Of a stretch of DNA of 64,000 nt, positions 40,201 to 51,900 are shown piece after piece. Location of the stretch: assembly GCA_013365325.1 (NCBI GenBank), contig JABVXV010000137.1, positions 89,434 through 153,433 on the forward strand, given 5' to 3'. Position 1 is the first letter of the stretch, and the number at the start of each line of letters is the position of its first letter. The notes below the pieces were generated by a model that worked only from the letters and a program-made list of their open reading frames with translations, was not told the DNA's origin and searched no databases. This stretch comes from Dipetalonema caudispina. Its lineage: Eukaryota; Nematoda; Chromadorea; Rhabditida; Onchocercidae. A program made the translations under genes and the position numbers.

Positions 40201-41512
40201 ATGTATTTAAAATTGAATTTCATTTCATTAATTGTTTTGTTAGGACAAATTTGAATTGTTGGTAAGAGTTGAAACAGTGAATTTCTTGTGGTTATCGTTT
40301 CATTGATTGTTCTGTTTCTAGTCTATTTGATGTTTGTTTAACTGTCATTACATATGTACGGCATTTTGAGTTTTATTTTCACCATCAGAATGTTTGTTAT
40401 ATCACCCGCAAATAACAGTAATTCGAAAAAAAAAAAAAAAAAAAAAAACTTATAAAGGAACTCAGGCATCTTTTCCATATTGTTAAATGCTTTTGTTTGT
40501 TGTATTTTTCTTCCTATTTCTTTAAACTATTGCTTCAAAATGTGAAATTTGCTTTTAGCATTAGAACATATTTTTCTCGCCACAATTATGTGTATGCATA
40601 TCTCAGATAGTTTTGAACTAGAGTCTATGCAAGAAAGAAATGAAGAGTATATTGTGCAGAATTGCGATCTGAATGTTCTGCAATTTAACCTTTCAATATC
40701 AACCTTTTAAATGACAGTTATAATTAGGCGAAAATTTCATTCAATAAGAAGTGCTGTTCGCAAAAAAAAAAAAAAAAGGCTACTGGTTTAAACAAATACC
40801 ATTGTTTATAGATTTTTTAATTATACTTCATTACAGCTGATGCAAATTCCGTTTGTAGGAATTTCATTTCCTTTATAGGGATGTATGGATGGCAATAAAT
40901 TGGTTTAAATTCAAATATATTAATTGCTGCTATGACAATAAATTTCGGTCTGAACTTTCAAGGAGGATTGAAGTGATCCGTTTTGTAACTTAAGGAGGGG
41001 GAAGGGGCATTGAAAATCCAGATTTATTTATCCAAATTTTCGAATAAGTTTTAAATGTAAATTTTCGGTTTCCCTTTCAAATTAGGGATGAAAATTGAAG
41101 GATTTGTAAGCTTTTTTATAGGCTTATAGTTTACAAAATTTGGCAACATCTAAACTTTTCTACTGTTTCCTTCAAATCGTTAAACCAAATTCATCGGCAA
41201 AAGAATAAACTTTTTGTGCATCAGAATGTAACAAGATAAAATTTCCATATTTCCATAGGTTATAGACAAATTTTTTTTTGTGTTTCATTTCTATTCAGTA
41301 TTTTTTCACTTTAAAATATTTATATGTTTATTTATGTTGTATGAATTTCTCGCTTAGTGTTTTGAATTCAGTTATTGGTCTTTCGAATGGCTTTAATTGC
41401 TTATTACTTTGCACTCTTCTTTTATGCTTTTTATATCTATGCATGGTGCTGGTTTTACCAGAAATTTCAGTTGAATTAATAAAAAAAATTGTCGTTGTAG
41501 AGGAAGTTGAGG

Positions 41513-44500
41513 ATGGAAGGTCCATTGTCAAAGTGGACCAACGTCGTTCACGGATGGCAATACAGATGGTTCATTTTGAGAGATGATGCTCTTCATTACT
41601 ACACCTCTAGAGAAAAAATGATGAAAGGACAACAACGTGGTTGCATACGTCTTCGTGGTGCTGTTATCGGTATCGATGGTGAAAATAATTCCTTGTTTAC
41701 TGTCACTGTTGATGGCAAGACATTTCATTTACAGGTATTTTACATACAAGATGTATGTTTTGTTAAAGAGGGATGTAAATTTGGGTTTCAGAATTGTGAA
41801 ATCTTGTTATAAAGCAATATTATCCTGCTGAAAGTTTTATGAATTGTAGTCTATTTTATCATATAAGATAGCATCATTAAATTGGTGTTAAAGTTTTGTA
41901 GAAATTGACTTTTTTAATATTACAGTCTAGAATCGATAGAAATATTTTGAAATACAGGTGTCAATTAAGATGAAGAAGCTGCTTGTTATAGGGTCGGGAT
42001 GAAGTTGAACGCAACAGTTGGATTCGTGCTTTGGAGACCGCCATTCATGAGCAGAGTGGTTATTATCGTGTAACTTCATCAAATTCACCAGCAGTTTTGA
42101 AGGCAAAAGCTGTTGAAGCGGACAAACATTTGCAGGATATGATCAATGAGGTATCGCCATGTTCTTTGGAAATTGATTCAATTAACAAGCACTCTTGGTG
42201 AGTACTAGTTTTTAAGAGTGGTAGCATAGTACTCAGTAAAAGTTATATGGCTAATAATGTTTTGTTCACTTGATTTCTTCTTACTCCTTTAAACTCGACG
42301 TCTCTTTTCCTCAGTTATTCGATGAATAATTTTGGTAGAAATAATGTCATCCAAGCATAAAATATGAATTTTGATCAAATTAAATACTGCAGGTCCGAGA
42401 ACTGGAAGGATTGTCTACATCAGCAAACACTGAAATGAAGAAGACAATTGATGATTTAGTTAAATCAGCGAATCGCTTGTTAGATACAGTGAAACATGCA
42501 GTAATATTGCTACAAATGGCTAGGAGTCATTTAGAGGGTGCTTCTCTGTTGGATTTAAATGTAGATGATGAGGAGTCCGAGAGTTCTGAGGTTAATACTT
42601 TACTTTATGGTTGCATAATTTATTTTCGCACCACATGGCTCTTACTGGATGCCGTCGCTAAAAGTTCGCTTTATTATTCTCATGCTTCGCATTATCATTT
42701 TGACTCATTAGTTGAATTTCAGTTGGTTTCTCTTTACACTTGAAGCATAATAAAAAGTAAAACAGGGAAAACAAAATAAGGCAATAGATTATTTTAGTAG
42801 CTAAAGAAATGGTCGAGAGAGAAATGCAGGCTACCACAGCTTAGCGGACGTTTGATTACGTTTGTTATCGGTTCTGCTAGGTTAAATAATCTCTATAGAG
42901 CTTGTACTTTGAAGATAACGTTGTACGCAATATTGTTCTTCTTAAGCCATATTGAACTCTTTTAGACCCAAAAAAAGGTGCTATTATAAAATTATAATGT
43001 GTTGACAGAAAAAATGTAATTTTGTTTTTCTGTACCAGTTTTTAGGCGAAAGTTATAGTCCCTCCATTGTCTTACTCAAGTAGTGAAGATGAATTTTTCG
43101 ATGCCGAAACTCCAAGCGATGACAAATTATCGCCTAGTGATGATCATTCAAATGGCATCGATAATCCTGGACATAACAGCAATCCCGGCAGGAAAAATTC
43201 TCAATCAAGAAAGAAATCCATCCAAGAACCGGATTTCGGGGATGCGAATGAAGATTTCGACGCTGCTTACGAAGATGCAGAGGAACTCGATGTTGGTAAT
43301 GTTCAACAGCAGCATGGCTCTGTACTTATGCATCTTCTTTCACAGGTACTTTTTGATTTGATTATAAGGAGAAATTCGACTAAATGTGAGAAAGTATCCC
43401 ATTTATAGTGAAAATCTGGATCACTTTTGAATGAGTGCGTAGAAACCGTGTAATCCCACCTTGATCTTGTCTACAGTTTGTGGTCGCATATTCCAAATGA
43501 CAGCGAGAATTTGACGTTTTTGCATATCCCACCTACAATTAGCAGTTACTGTACTTAGTAGGCTGCTTTGGCATTTTACATGAATTTGACATTTACGAAG
43601 TCTAAGACTAGTGGTTCAGTAAGCACTTTTCACATCGTGAGATCACAACGATTTACCAACAGACTGCGTGCACAGTTGCACAGTTGCATTGGAATTATTA
43701 CGTATATCATCACTTTTTTGCCTCAGATAGTTATCATTCTTTCATAACGGTGAAATAGCTGTATGAAATCAGAAACCTAAATTTCAGGTGAGTGTTGGTA
43801 TGGATTTAACTAAAGTGACACTGCCAACATTTATTCTGGAACGTCGCTCTCTTCTCGAAATGTATGCGGATTTTTTTGCTCACCCGGATAGTTTCGTCGG
43901 TTGTGCCGATGTTTCATCGCCGGAAGAACGCTTTATCTCTGTAGTTCGTTACTATATGGGAGCTTTTTATGCCGCTCGTAAAAGTGGAGTGGCTAAAAAG
44001 CCGTATAACCCTATTCTTGGGGAAACCTTTCGCTGTTAGTAATTGTATTTTGTTGTTTTAAGTGCAAGGTTTTATGAATATTTTAAATTCAAAAAAATAA
44101 GTTGTCCGATTTTTTCGGAAATTTTTTGCAAATAATCATTTTGCTGAGGGGTGGGAAATCAGCTTTGTTTTTTTGTAGGTAGATGGAAAATACCTGGTAT
44201 GAAAAGAACTAAACAACTTACTAAACGTGGTCCTTTTCCTGGTTCTGATGGAAATGACTTAACGTTTGTCGCGGAGCAGGTCAGCCATCATCCACCTGTC
44301 TCTGCTTTCTATGCCGAACATCCTGGTAAACGAGTTTCGTTTACAGGGCATATCTGGACAAAATCTTCATTCTTGGGTCTCTCTATTGGTAATTATTTAA
44401 AATTTGTTTAAAACGTTTCAAAATTTTGTTCGGTATTTTGATTATTTATTTGAGAAAAATTATTTCTGGTAAAAAAAGATTGATAATTGTGGGGATCTTT

Positions 44501-45591
44501 TATCCTTAATGTTACATGAGATTTCAAACCGCACAGAGAATGATTTAATCTCATTACGAGCGATGTGTTCCTTCTTCTAATCACCATTAACAGTGACTTT
44601 AAGGTGTTACCAACATTGGTTGGGGAATAGTGAAGCTACACGATTATGGTGAAGAGTATGTTTTGACATTCCCGAATGGTTATGGGCGTTCAATTATGAG
44701 CACTCCATGGATTGAACTCGGTGGGAAAGTAAGTCTTCTGATATGAATGAGTTCGCTAATTTGAAATAGCCATGGTTTATTTTATTATACCGTTTACTAT
44801 CCTAGTACCTGTGGCATCATTTCAGGTTACGGTTAACTGCGTCAAAACGGGATATACGGCTGAGATTGATTTCCTGACGAAACCTTTTTTCGGTGGAAAA
44901 GCACATCGTATTAACGGAAATGTTTATCGTTCAGGCTTTAAAAAACCAATTCTTATAATAAGAGGGGAATGGAATGGTGTGATAACTGCGAAACCTCTGA
45001 ATGGTAGCGAATATTTATTTGTTGATGTTAAGCATTATCCTGAAGTGAAAAAGGTTTGGTTTTTTGAATCGATTTGAGACAAAATTCTTTTTTTGAAGGG
45101 AAAAAATTTTTTTGGGAATTTTTTCTAACAAAAATCCTCATTTTTCGAAAAAAGCTTTTGTTCTGAAAGGCTGATAAATCAGTAATGTAAATAATTTATT
45201 CTAGGATTCTTTTCACAAAATGCCAAAGCCTTCAGCAATGCTGTCAAGTATTTTAAATTTTAGGAGTGCGAACCTGTAGCAACACAAGGTGATAGGGAAT
45301 CGCGTCGTTTGTGGAGACATGTTACAGTTGCTTTGCAAAAAAATAATATACAACTTGCCACTAGTGCAAAGAGATGGATTGAACAAAGGCAGCGCGAGGA
45401 AGCTAAAAGACGACAGGTATTTGAAAGCATATTATGATTTAGGATTTCCTTTTTTTGTATAGGTTACAACTCAAGATAATCTTTTTAGAATTTTTGCTGC
45501 AAAGATATTTTAGGATGAACGAATCGCTTATCATCCAGTTTTGTTTGTCAAAGAAGGCGAAGGCTGGAGGTACAAAGATGAGTTACGATAG
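41513..45591 (+). CDS. OSBPL9: Oxysterol-binding-related protein, ORP9/10/11 type
   Basis: Lipid-transfer protein at ER-Golgi/endosome contacts. Exons: 41513-41734, 41992-42150, 42393-42590, 43046-43345, 43788-44034, 44179-44388, 44604-44728, 44826-45053, 45264-45416, 45514-45591; 639 aa. Order: N-terminal PH domain ([20 protein letters not shown], then [13 protein letters not shown]), which in this subfamily binds PI4P; a linker and predicted helix; an FFAT motif EFFDAET at 209-215 with acidic/serine residues before it, for VAP binding at the ER; then the OSBP-related lipid-binding domain with [27 protein letters not shown], the family fingerprint EQVSHHPP at 408-415, and KTGY plus [11 protein letters not shown]. 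The ATG is 12 nt after GTTGTAG, a likely trans-splice site. PH plus FFAT with this PH sequence points to ORP9 rather than ORP10/11, which lack a canonical FFAT. Confidence 0.92.
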
Positions 45592-46552
45592 CGTTTGTGG
45601 AGCTGAAAAAAATAATTAACTGGAAAGCTTTGCATAACAAGAAAAACAATGAGTTCTATTTCTTATTTGTGAACTGTTCCTCGACACAATGCAGCTTTTG
45701 GAATTAAATGTTCCGATAATCTTTAATTCTTTAATTCCTTTTCCAATGAATGCTTTGCAGTTTTTCACTATCTGTGTTGACTATTCTTTTCTAGCGTACT
45801 TTTTTACAATATAATTTAGTGATTTTCAAATTCTATTTCTCCTTCATTACTTTGACTTTCCTGAAAAGTACTTTCCTGTGCACTTAGTCGGAAGTTTCTC
45901 TGCAGTCTTGTAAAGTACCTCCTTATTTGACCACTTTGGTATTATTGCGTGTGATATATTGGTCTATCGTTTCTACTTTTATGTTAATTGTTAAAGGTAC
46001 CGTTTGTAATTTATTTGTGTTTTCCACTGGAACTAAAATTGCTTTTAATATGTGCAATTGCTGACATACGAAATTTCTTTTATTTATTGCTTGTTCTCTT
46101 GGTTTTCTATCAGTTGTTTTTCTTTTCCATAAATATAAATTGGTTTATTTCGTTTTGCCTTTTTTTATATTGTTTGATAAGAAATTTTATTTTTTAGGAA
46201 AAATTTCGATTCGGTTTGTAAAAGATTGTTTATTCCTATCATTAGTGATTTGATGTTTGGTTGAATAATATGCGGCTATTTGTGTTGCCAAAAAATCTGT
46301 CAAGCATTGTAAGAATAAAGTATCTCCTTAAATAGGGGAAATATCTTAATTACAGTTGTTACTATCTTAAGAAATGCATTTACTTGTAAAACATATAAGA
46401 ATGATTCAAGTAATTAATTCCCAAAATATCGCATATTGCCTCGCATAATTCGTTGTATCCTAATAAGTGGATTATGTATTTTATGAAATGACTAAAATAG
46501 TACATCACTATCTCATTTCTTGAGGATTTGATATTGTTTAAGGTTGATTAGA
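45592..46552. other. ORP9 3' region and spacer to PSMG4
   Basis: About 1 kb. AATAAA at 46314-46319 could terminate ORP9. A 69-codon hydrophobic frame at 45988-46197 is T-rich low-complexity sequence and is not supported as a gene. Confidence 0.45.
46314..46319 (+). terminator. Polyadenylation signal AATAAA for ORP9
   Basis: Canonical hexamer 0.72 kb after the ORP9 stop and 0.23 kb before the PSMG4 start. Assigned by position only. Confidence 0.4.
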
Positions 46553-47364
46553 ATGTGCTCTCACGAGGTTGAATTTACTGTTGCAAAGCATATGGTTGGT
46601 TTCATGAGTGTTGTGATGGATGGATGTATCTTCATTTGGATAGGCAACAGAAATCGCTTAGATACCTTATGTTTTGCACAAAATTTCCGAGGAATGAATC
46701 TGATCGAATCAGCAAAACCAAATTATTTAACCGATAACTTTGCTATAAAACTTAACAAATTATTTCCCAACAAGCAGGTATGTCTTATTAGTAATATGCC
46801 AAGTTCCGAAAAGTTTAATATAAATTTCTCTCCTAAATCTATATCGTTTGAACTGCGAAATATTAAATTTATTGTGTTTTGAATGTTTAGGAACTTCTCA
46901 TGCGAAATTCAATGAGTATGAATTGCAGTACGATTTCATTTAGTATCAGTTTTAAAAAGTATTAGTAGTTTAGCAGTAGATGGATTAGAAGAATTAATTA
47001 GAAGATTGGCATTGTGAATCTCTTGAGAAAAGTTGCTAAAAAGTAAATCACGGACAAGAATACTGTGTTAAATTTCTTGGTAGTCATGTTTGACATTAGA
47101 GAATATCGCTATTTTGCAGGAAATGAAGTTTACCTTAAAGTAGATATAATTTTGAATTTTAAGGGAATAGTATGGTCAGGAACGATAGATTTTACAAGTT
47201 GTCAATTATGATGAAAGTAATCAGTTTATTTTTTACTTTAGGTTTTCTTCTCAAGTGATCTCTGTATTGATGATGCGTCATTTTGGACTGAATTGTTGCA
47301 AGCTATTACAAATCATGTCTCGAAAAACGACAAAATTTTTGGTGTCGTTCAATGCTGTAGTTGA
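46553..47364 (+). CDS. PSMG4: Proteasome assembly chaperone 4 (PAC4/PSMG4)
   Basis: Works with PAC3 to guide assembly of the 20S proteasome alpha ring in the cytosol. Exons: 46553-46777 and 47242-47364; 115 aa against about 123 in human. Seen: GCIFIWIGNRNRLDTLCFAQ (strand with Trp-Ile-Gly) and, after the intron, NKQ-VFFSSDLCIDDASFW, which fit the family's LWVG and KQVFVSYN regions. Identity is low overall, as usual for this fast-evolving chaperone, so the call rests on the pattern and length. The ATG is 10 nt after TGTTTAAG. It is a candidate upstream member of an operon with SDHAF4 and WASHC5. Confidence 0.75.
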
Positions 47365-48096
47365 AGTGTTGAAGTTCTCCGGTTTATTTGTTACATGAAG
47401 ATAACAATATTGCCAAGATTTATTTCCGTAATTTTATTATTTATATCTTTTAGTAACATTTGTTATTTAATGCACTTCTAACAGTACGTCAGTCATTTTT
47501 AAATTCAACTTATGACTTGAAGAGAATGGTTGTAGATTTTTTTTTCTTTTTCTTTCTTTTTTTTTTTTTTTTTTTTTTACGAATGATACTGAAAAAACAA
47601 ATGTATTTTCATAATTTTCTTACCCTTGTATATATGCAATATATTCCTTGTCAAGTATTTTTTATGAGTTAGTTGAGTTTTTGTTAAATTTTTGCTATTA
47701 AGTTTTATTTAGATTTTTAAAATAACGTTGCTCAAGTATAACTCATGGTTATTCTTATCTATTGAAATTATGCATAAATTTGAAAACTGATGTTTCTTTT
47801 TTTATCATATTTATAGTAGTTGTTACATCTCTAAGTATATGTGAAGAGATTAGTTACACTTCGATCTACAACATCACTTGTAGCCTCCTATATTCATAGA
47901 AACTACCTTTCGTTACGTTACGTATAGCATGGGGCCGGATAAGCGTCTATATGCAATATGATCATGTGTAGTTTCTAGCCATATAGGCATTTGTGTGTGT
48001 GTTTCTGTGGATTAATTTACATATGTGAGTATGCATTTACAATATAATCTCATGGTTATCGATTTTATTACAGTGTATTGCAAAAGAATTTTGAAG
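47365..48096. other. Spacer PSMG4 to SDHAF4
   Basis: 0.73 kb, T-rich, including the pyrimidine tract at 47536-47578. No exon seen. I found no clear AATAAA close to the PSMG4 stop. TTTTATTACAG at 48071-48073 probably is the SDHAF4 trans-splice site. Confidence 0.45.
47536..47578. repeat. Pyrimidine (T-rich) tract, 43 nt
   Basis: T run broken only by three C. It lies in the PSMG4-SDHAF4 spacer. U-rich intercistronic elements promote SL2-type trans-splicing in C. elegans operons, but this one is about 500 nt from the next acceptor, so that role is doubtful. Confidence 0.85.
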
Positions 48097-48582
48097 ATGT
48101 TACGAGTACTTCGTAGTCGTGGCATTATGCAAGTATTTTCCTGGCAGCAACGTTTTTGTAGAGTTGAAAGCGATGTTATGAATGAAAAGGAAATTGAGAT
48201 TAAGAAGAAAACGCCACGAGGCAAGTTGGATCATGAGCTGGAAATGGAAAATGAGGAAAAATCTTACGAAGATCCATATCTTCCAAAACATCCCGGAGGT
48301 ATCTATTCTAATTTCTTGAATAGAAGAGGACTAGCTAGTATTGGTTTCTCTTCTTGGGATATTTGCAAATTGTTTTAAATTTTTAAATGTTAATTTAACG
48401 ACCAAAGTGTTCATAGCCATTCATCTTCTTCAGTGGACGATTTTTCATTTTCTTGTGAATCAGTAGAAAAAGTGTTCACTTTAGGCGTCAATCCGATAAC
48501 CGGAGAAATTGGTGGGCCAGCCGGACCGGAACCGACCCGTTTCGGTGATTGGGAACGTAAAGGACGTTGCATTGATTTCTAA
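48097..48582 (+). CDS. SDHAF4: Succinate dehydrogenase assembly factor 4
   Basis: Mitochondrial matrix chaperone that binds flavinated SDHA and passes it to complex II assembly. Exons: 48097-48298 and 48485-48582; 99 aa, close to the human 108. The start [20 protein letters not shown] is a basic amphipathic presequence. The middle is charged and poorly conserved. The C-terminus shows the family hallmark [19 protein letters not shown] followed by [11 protein letters not shown], complete to the stop. The ATG lies 23 nt after TTATTACAG. AATAAA at 48674-48679 follows. WASHC5 begins 414 nt after the stop. Confidence 0.95.
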
Positions 48583-48995
48583 AGTTTACTTTTTCCTACA
48601 AGTTTACCTACCAATTTAATTGACTTTAGAAAGCATCTGTTTCTCGTGATTTACTTTGTCTTTGATGTGTCTTAATAAAGTTATCATTGATTTTGAAAAT
48701 TAATTTCGATTTAATAATTGTCATGGGCAGTTGGAATAAATGTTTCAAAATGCGTTTGTGCTTTGTGATTTTGATTTTAATTTTTGGTTTCACTGTATCA
48801 GCCAATAATTATGTACTAATATGAGGAAATTTATCATAGCGCTTTTTAGAATGAATTTATCCGAAAATCTCAGTGAACGCTGAATGGAGACTTTGTTAGA
48901 CTTTGATAAATTAGTAAACAAATGCAATGGCAGTCACGGTTCCTTACAGTTAGCGGAAAGGAATCTACTATTTTCATTTCTCTACTTTAATTTAG
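48583..48995. other. Spacer SDHAF4 to WASHC5
   Basis: 413 nt containing the SDHAF4 polyadenylation signal AATAAA (48674-48679) and ending in TTTAATTTAG directly before the WASHC5 ATG. No other element seen. The distance is compatible with either an operon or a separate promoter. Confidence 0.5.
48674..48679 (+). terminator. Polyadenylation signal AATAAA for SDHAF4
   Basis: Canonical hexamer 92 nt after the SDHAF4 stop, a typical distance for nematode genes. Confidence 0.65.
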
Positions 48996-51900
48996 ATGAG
49001 TAGTGTTGGGAATGTATTTGGAATCAATTTTCTGAAAGAATTGGTAGAGACGGGTCATGCAATTCTTGCCGAAATATTTCGCTTAGCTGACTGTGTTCCG
49101 GATGATTTCAAGAATCCAGCCCGCAGTCGCTTCAAGCCATTCATTGTTGATTTCTCATATTTTGACGACCTTTCTATTATTGATCGCTATATTGATTCAC
49201 ATGAGGTCAGCTACTTTCTTTTCATCTTAGACGTTCTATTTTTAACCACCTGAGTTTTTCTATTTTTCCGCATCCATTTTTTCTGTTCATTTTTGTCCAT
49301 CTGATACTATGAGTAACTTTTTAGCAAGGAGCGCAGTTGGAAGACGAATATTTATTCACATTTGAAAGACATATTAAACGATTTGGTGCTCTGTTCGATG
49401 CTATAGCGCATTTTTTTGCTGATTTGATCGAGTAAATTTTCATATATTTAGTTTTCATTTCGTCTATCGTTGAGTTAAGCGCTTGATTTATAAAACAAAA
49501 ATGTGTGGTGATTTTTCTTCCCAAGCTATGGGAAAGTTTACTTGATAGTGCAGCAAAAAGTTAGTACAATTTTTACTTCATTGTTAACCTTATTATTTCT
49601 TATTATTTGATATACTTACTCTTTACAGATATTCGGAAAATAATCGATCCAATCATGGCGTTTTTTCAGTACATCGAACAACAGCTTTTCTCGTATTATG
49701 TCAGCATGAGGTTCACCGATTTTTTCCATATTTCCTTCAGTAGTTTAAACTTTTCCATGTTTTTTTGAGCTTAAATTGTATTCTTCTTCGTAGAATTGTA
49801 TTTGTTGCTTGAAAAATTTTGTAAATTCATCACAGAATTTCAAACATAATATCTAAACATAAATAATTTGCAGGCAGAGGCACTCTTTATTGCAGGCGTT
49901 ATTTTGTTGGCATTGGATGAGAAATATGCCAATGAAGTGAGGCAAAGATTGTTTGTTGCACACTACAGAAGCAAGTATGCGACAATTATTTTTAGTTAAA
50001 ATTGCGATAATGTAAATATTGGGATGATAGTATGTTGCTATGTAACAATTTAATTTACAATAGCAAAGTGGAATGATATGCAGTTAAATGATAGTAAAAG
50101 ATGTCCTACATAAATAGAATATCACTTGGTCTATGCGGACTTTTTACTTTCATATTTTAAGAACTGCAACATTTCAGTCCTTCGAGCAGTGAACGATTTG
50201 ATCTTCTAGTTGATGTTTTAAAGGCAGCATCAAGTCGAGAAGAGCTTTTCGGGTAAGCCATTAGAATCTTCTAATAATTTTTGTAATTCTTTTTTCACTT
50301 CGTTATTTCTTTTACGGATGGCGTCATAAATCAACAAGTCGTGGTCATGATTGTAGAGGATTGCATGAATGATATGAACATTCATCGTGCTGTTTTTGTT
50401 TTTATATTTTATTTGAAATTTCCATGAGTTGAAGAATATAGTCATCTACTTATATGTATAGAACTCGAACTCCCTTGATTTTCAAGTTCCTTCTCCTGCG
50501 TTTCAGAAGATTGCCGTTAAATAAAGCTTTTGTCAGCAATATGCTTTTGGTGTTACATACGGACGTTTTGTTTCCTGATGAGGTACACAAACATTATTTC
50601 CTTGGCACTATTGTAGGATTTGGCTAGGACAAGATAAATTTTAGAAATATTGGGGAAGTTTGAGTTTTGCAATATGAAAATGAGGCTCACTTCTTTAGAC
50701 CTACTTTTCTCTGATGTCGGGAAATTCTCGCTTTTCTCTACTACATATGGTACTTTTCCCCTTACTATAGCGTCAGTAACCATTTGATGAAAGCTGATAT
50801 GATTTGAGCTGATACGCTCGACCTGATAGTTCATTCATTGGTAGTGTGTGGTTTGAATTTTAGAAAAATTGTTTATTAGAGATAGTGATGAGAAATAAAG
50901 CTACTATTTGATGTATATATGTCCATTTCAGTTTTTGTTCTTGTAGTCAATTTATTTTACTCGGTTATGTAATCAATAGTTTTTCCAGGATGAACTTGTG
51001 CCACATGAACTTTCCCTACGAGGCATTCGTGCTTCACGTTATCAACGTGCATTCCTTTCTGTTTGTCTTTTCTTTCTTCCTACATTGCTACATTCGGATC
51101 ATGTTGTTATGCGCCATATTGTGGATACATTTTTCACTGAGGAATGGGTATGTTTTCAAAGAAATTCTATATTTAACAAAGATATAATGATTAACTGTAC
51201 CATTTCTTGATGAGTGTTTAAATATGGGATTTTAAAGTTTCCTTGAGGTCTAATGGGATGATTACCTAGTCCTCAATGCAATGCCGTTGATTTCTTTGAG
51301 ATGTGAGCGCCATCTTACTACTTGGGACTTTCATCTTGGCCTAATTTTTATCATTTAAGATTTGCCGTTCCCTCTAAAGATCTCGTGCTCTTACTAATGC
51401 TGTTGTTGATCATGCTGTAAAAGAAATGGTTTTATTTTTTGCCAGTTTTTGTATTTCAAGCCGTTTCTGAACTTTTAGTCCTCATATATATGTTTTGCAA
51501 GATAGGGCAAAGTGGTTAGTATTGTTAAGCTTCCAAATTACAGCGATTTTTAAAATTAGATTAACTTCCTCGGGAATATGCAAATCACTGATTTTTAGGT
51601 GGTGCATTTGCACATGGGAATAGTGATGAATATGCTAGATGCTTGGGATCATTATAAAGCAGCAAGTAATGCACTGCAGCATGCATTAAGTGCGCAAATA
51701 GTAAAACACTTGGCTGCGAACCATATATCTGCCTTGAAAGGGGCATCCTTTCCACACACTACCAAGTTTTCGGTGGCCGATGTCATTTTGTTTGCTGATT
51801 TAGTAGCTGTTTCAAATAAGCATCTCGAATGGACTATGTTGCATGCCTGTAAGTCCTATTGCTGTCATTCTATCGATGCTTGTGCAAGCTTTACTTTAAT

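Larger units (their letters stand above)
38318..41512. promoter_or_regulatory. Divergent region PDP / ORP9, repeat-rich
   Basis: 3.2 kb with no supported exon. It holds A tracts (for example 38724-38746 and 40428-40448), a roughly 73-nt degenerate duplication at 39424-39550 and a 199-nt degenerate duplication at 39843-40200. It must include both promoters. An open frame at 41278-41586 overlaps the ORP9 first exon in another frame and is ignored. Confidence 0.45.

Noticed and set aside
41278..41586. 102-codon plus-strand frame
   Set aside because: It runs over the ORP9 start in another frame; T-rich hydrophobic sequence typical of chance ORFs in upstream DNA.
49514..49556. Possible extra WASHC5 exon (CTATGGGAAAG...) between 49431 and 49629
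   Set aside because: It breaks the frame of the next exon, whereas joining 49431 directly to 49629 keeps the frame and aligns with the human protein.
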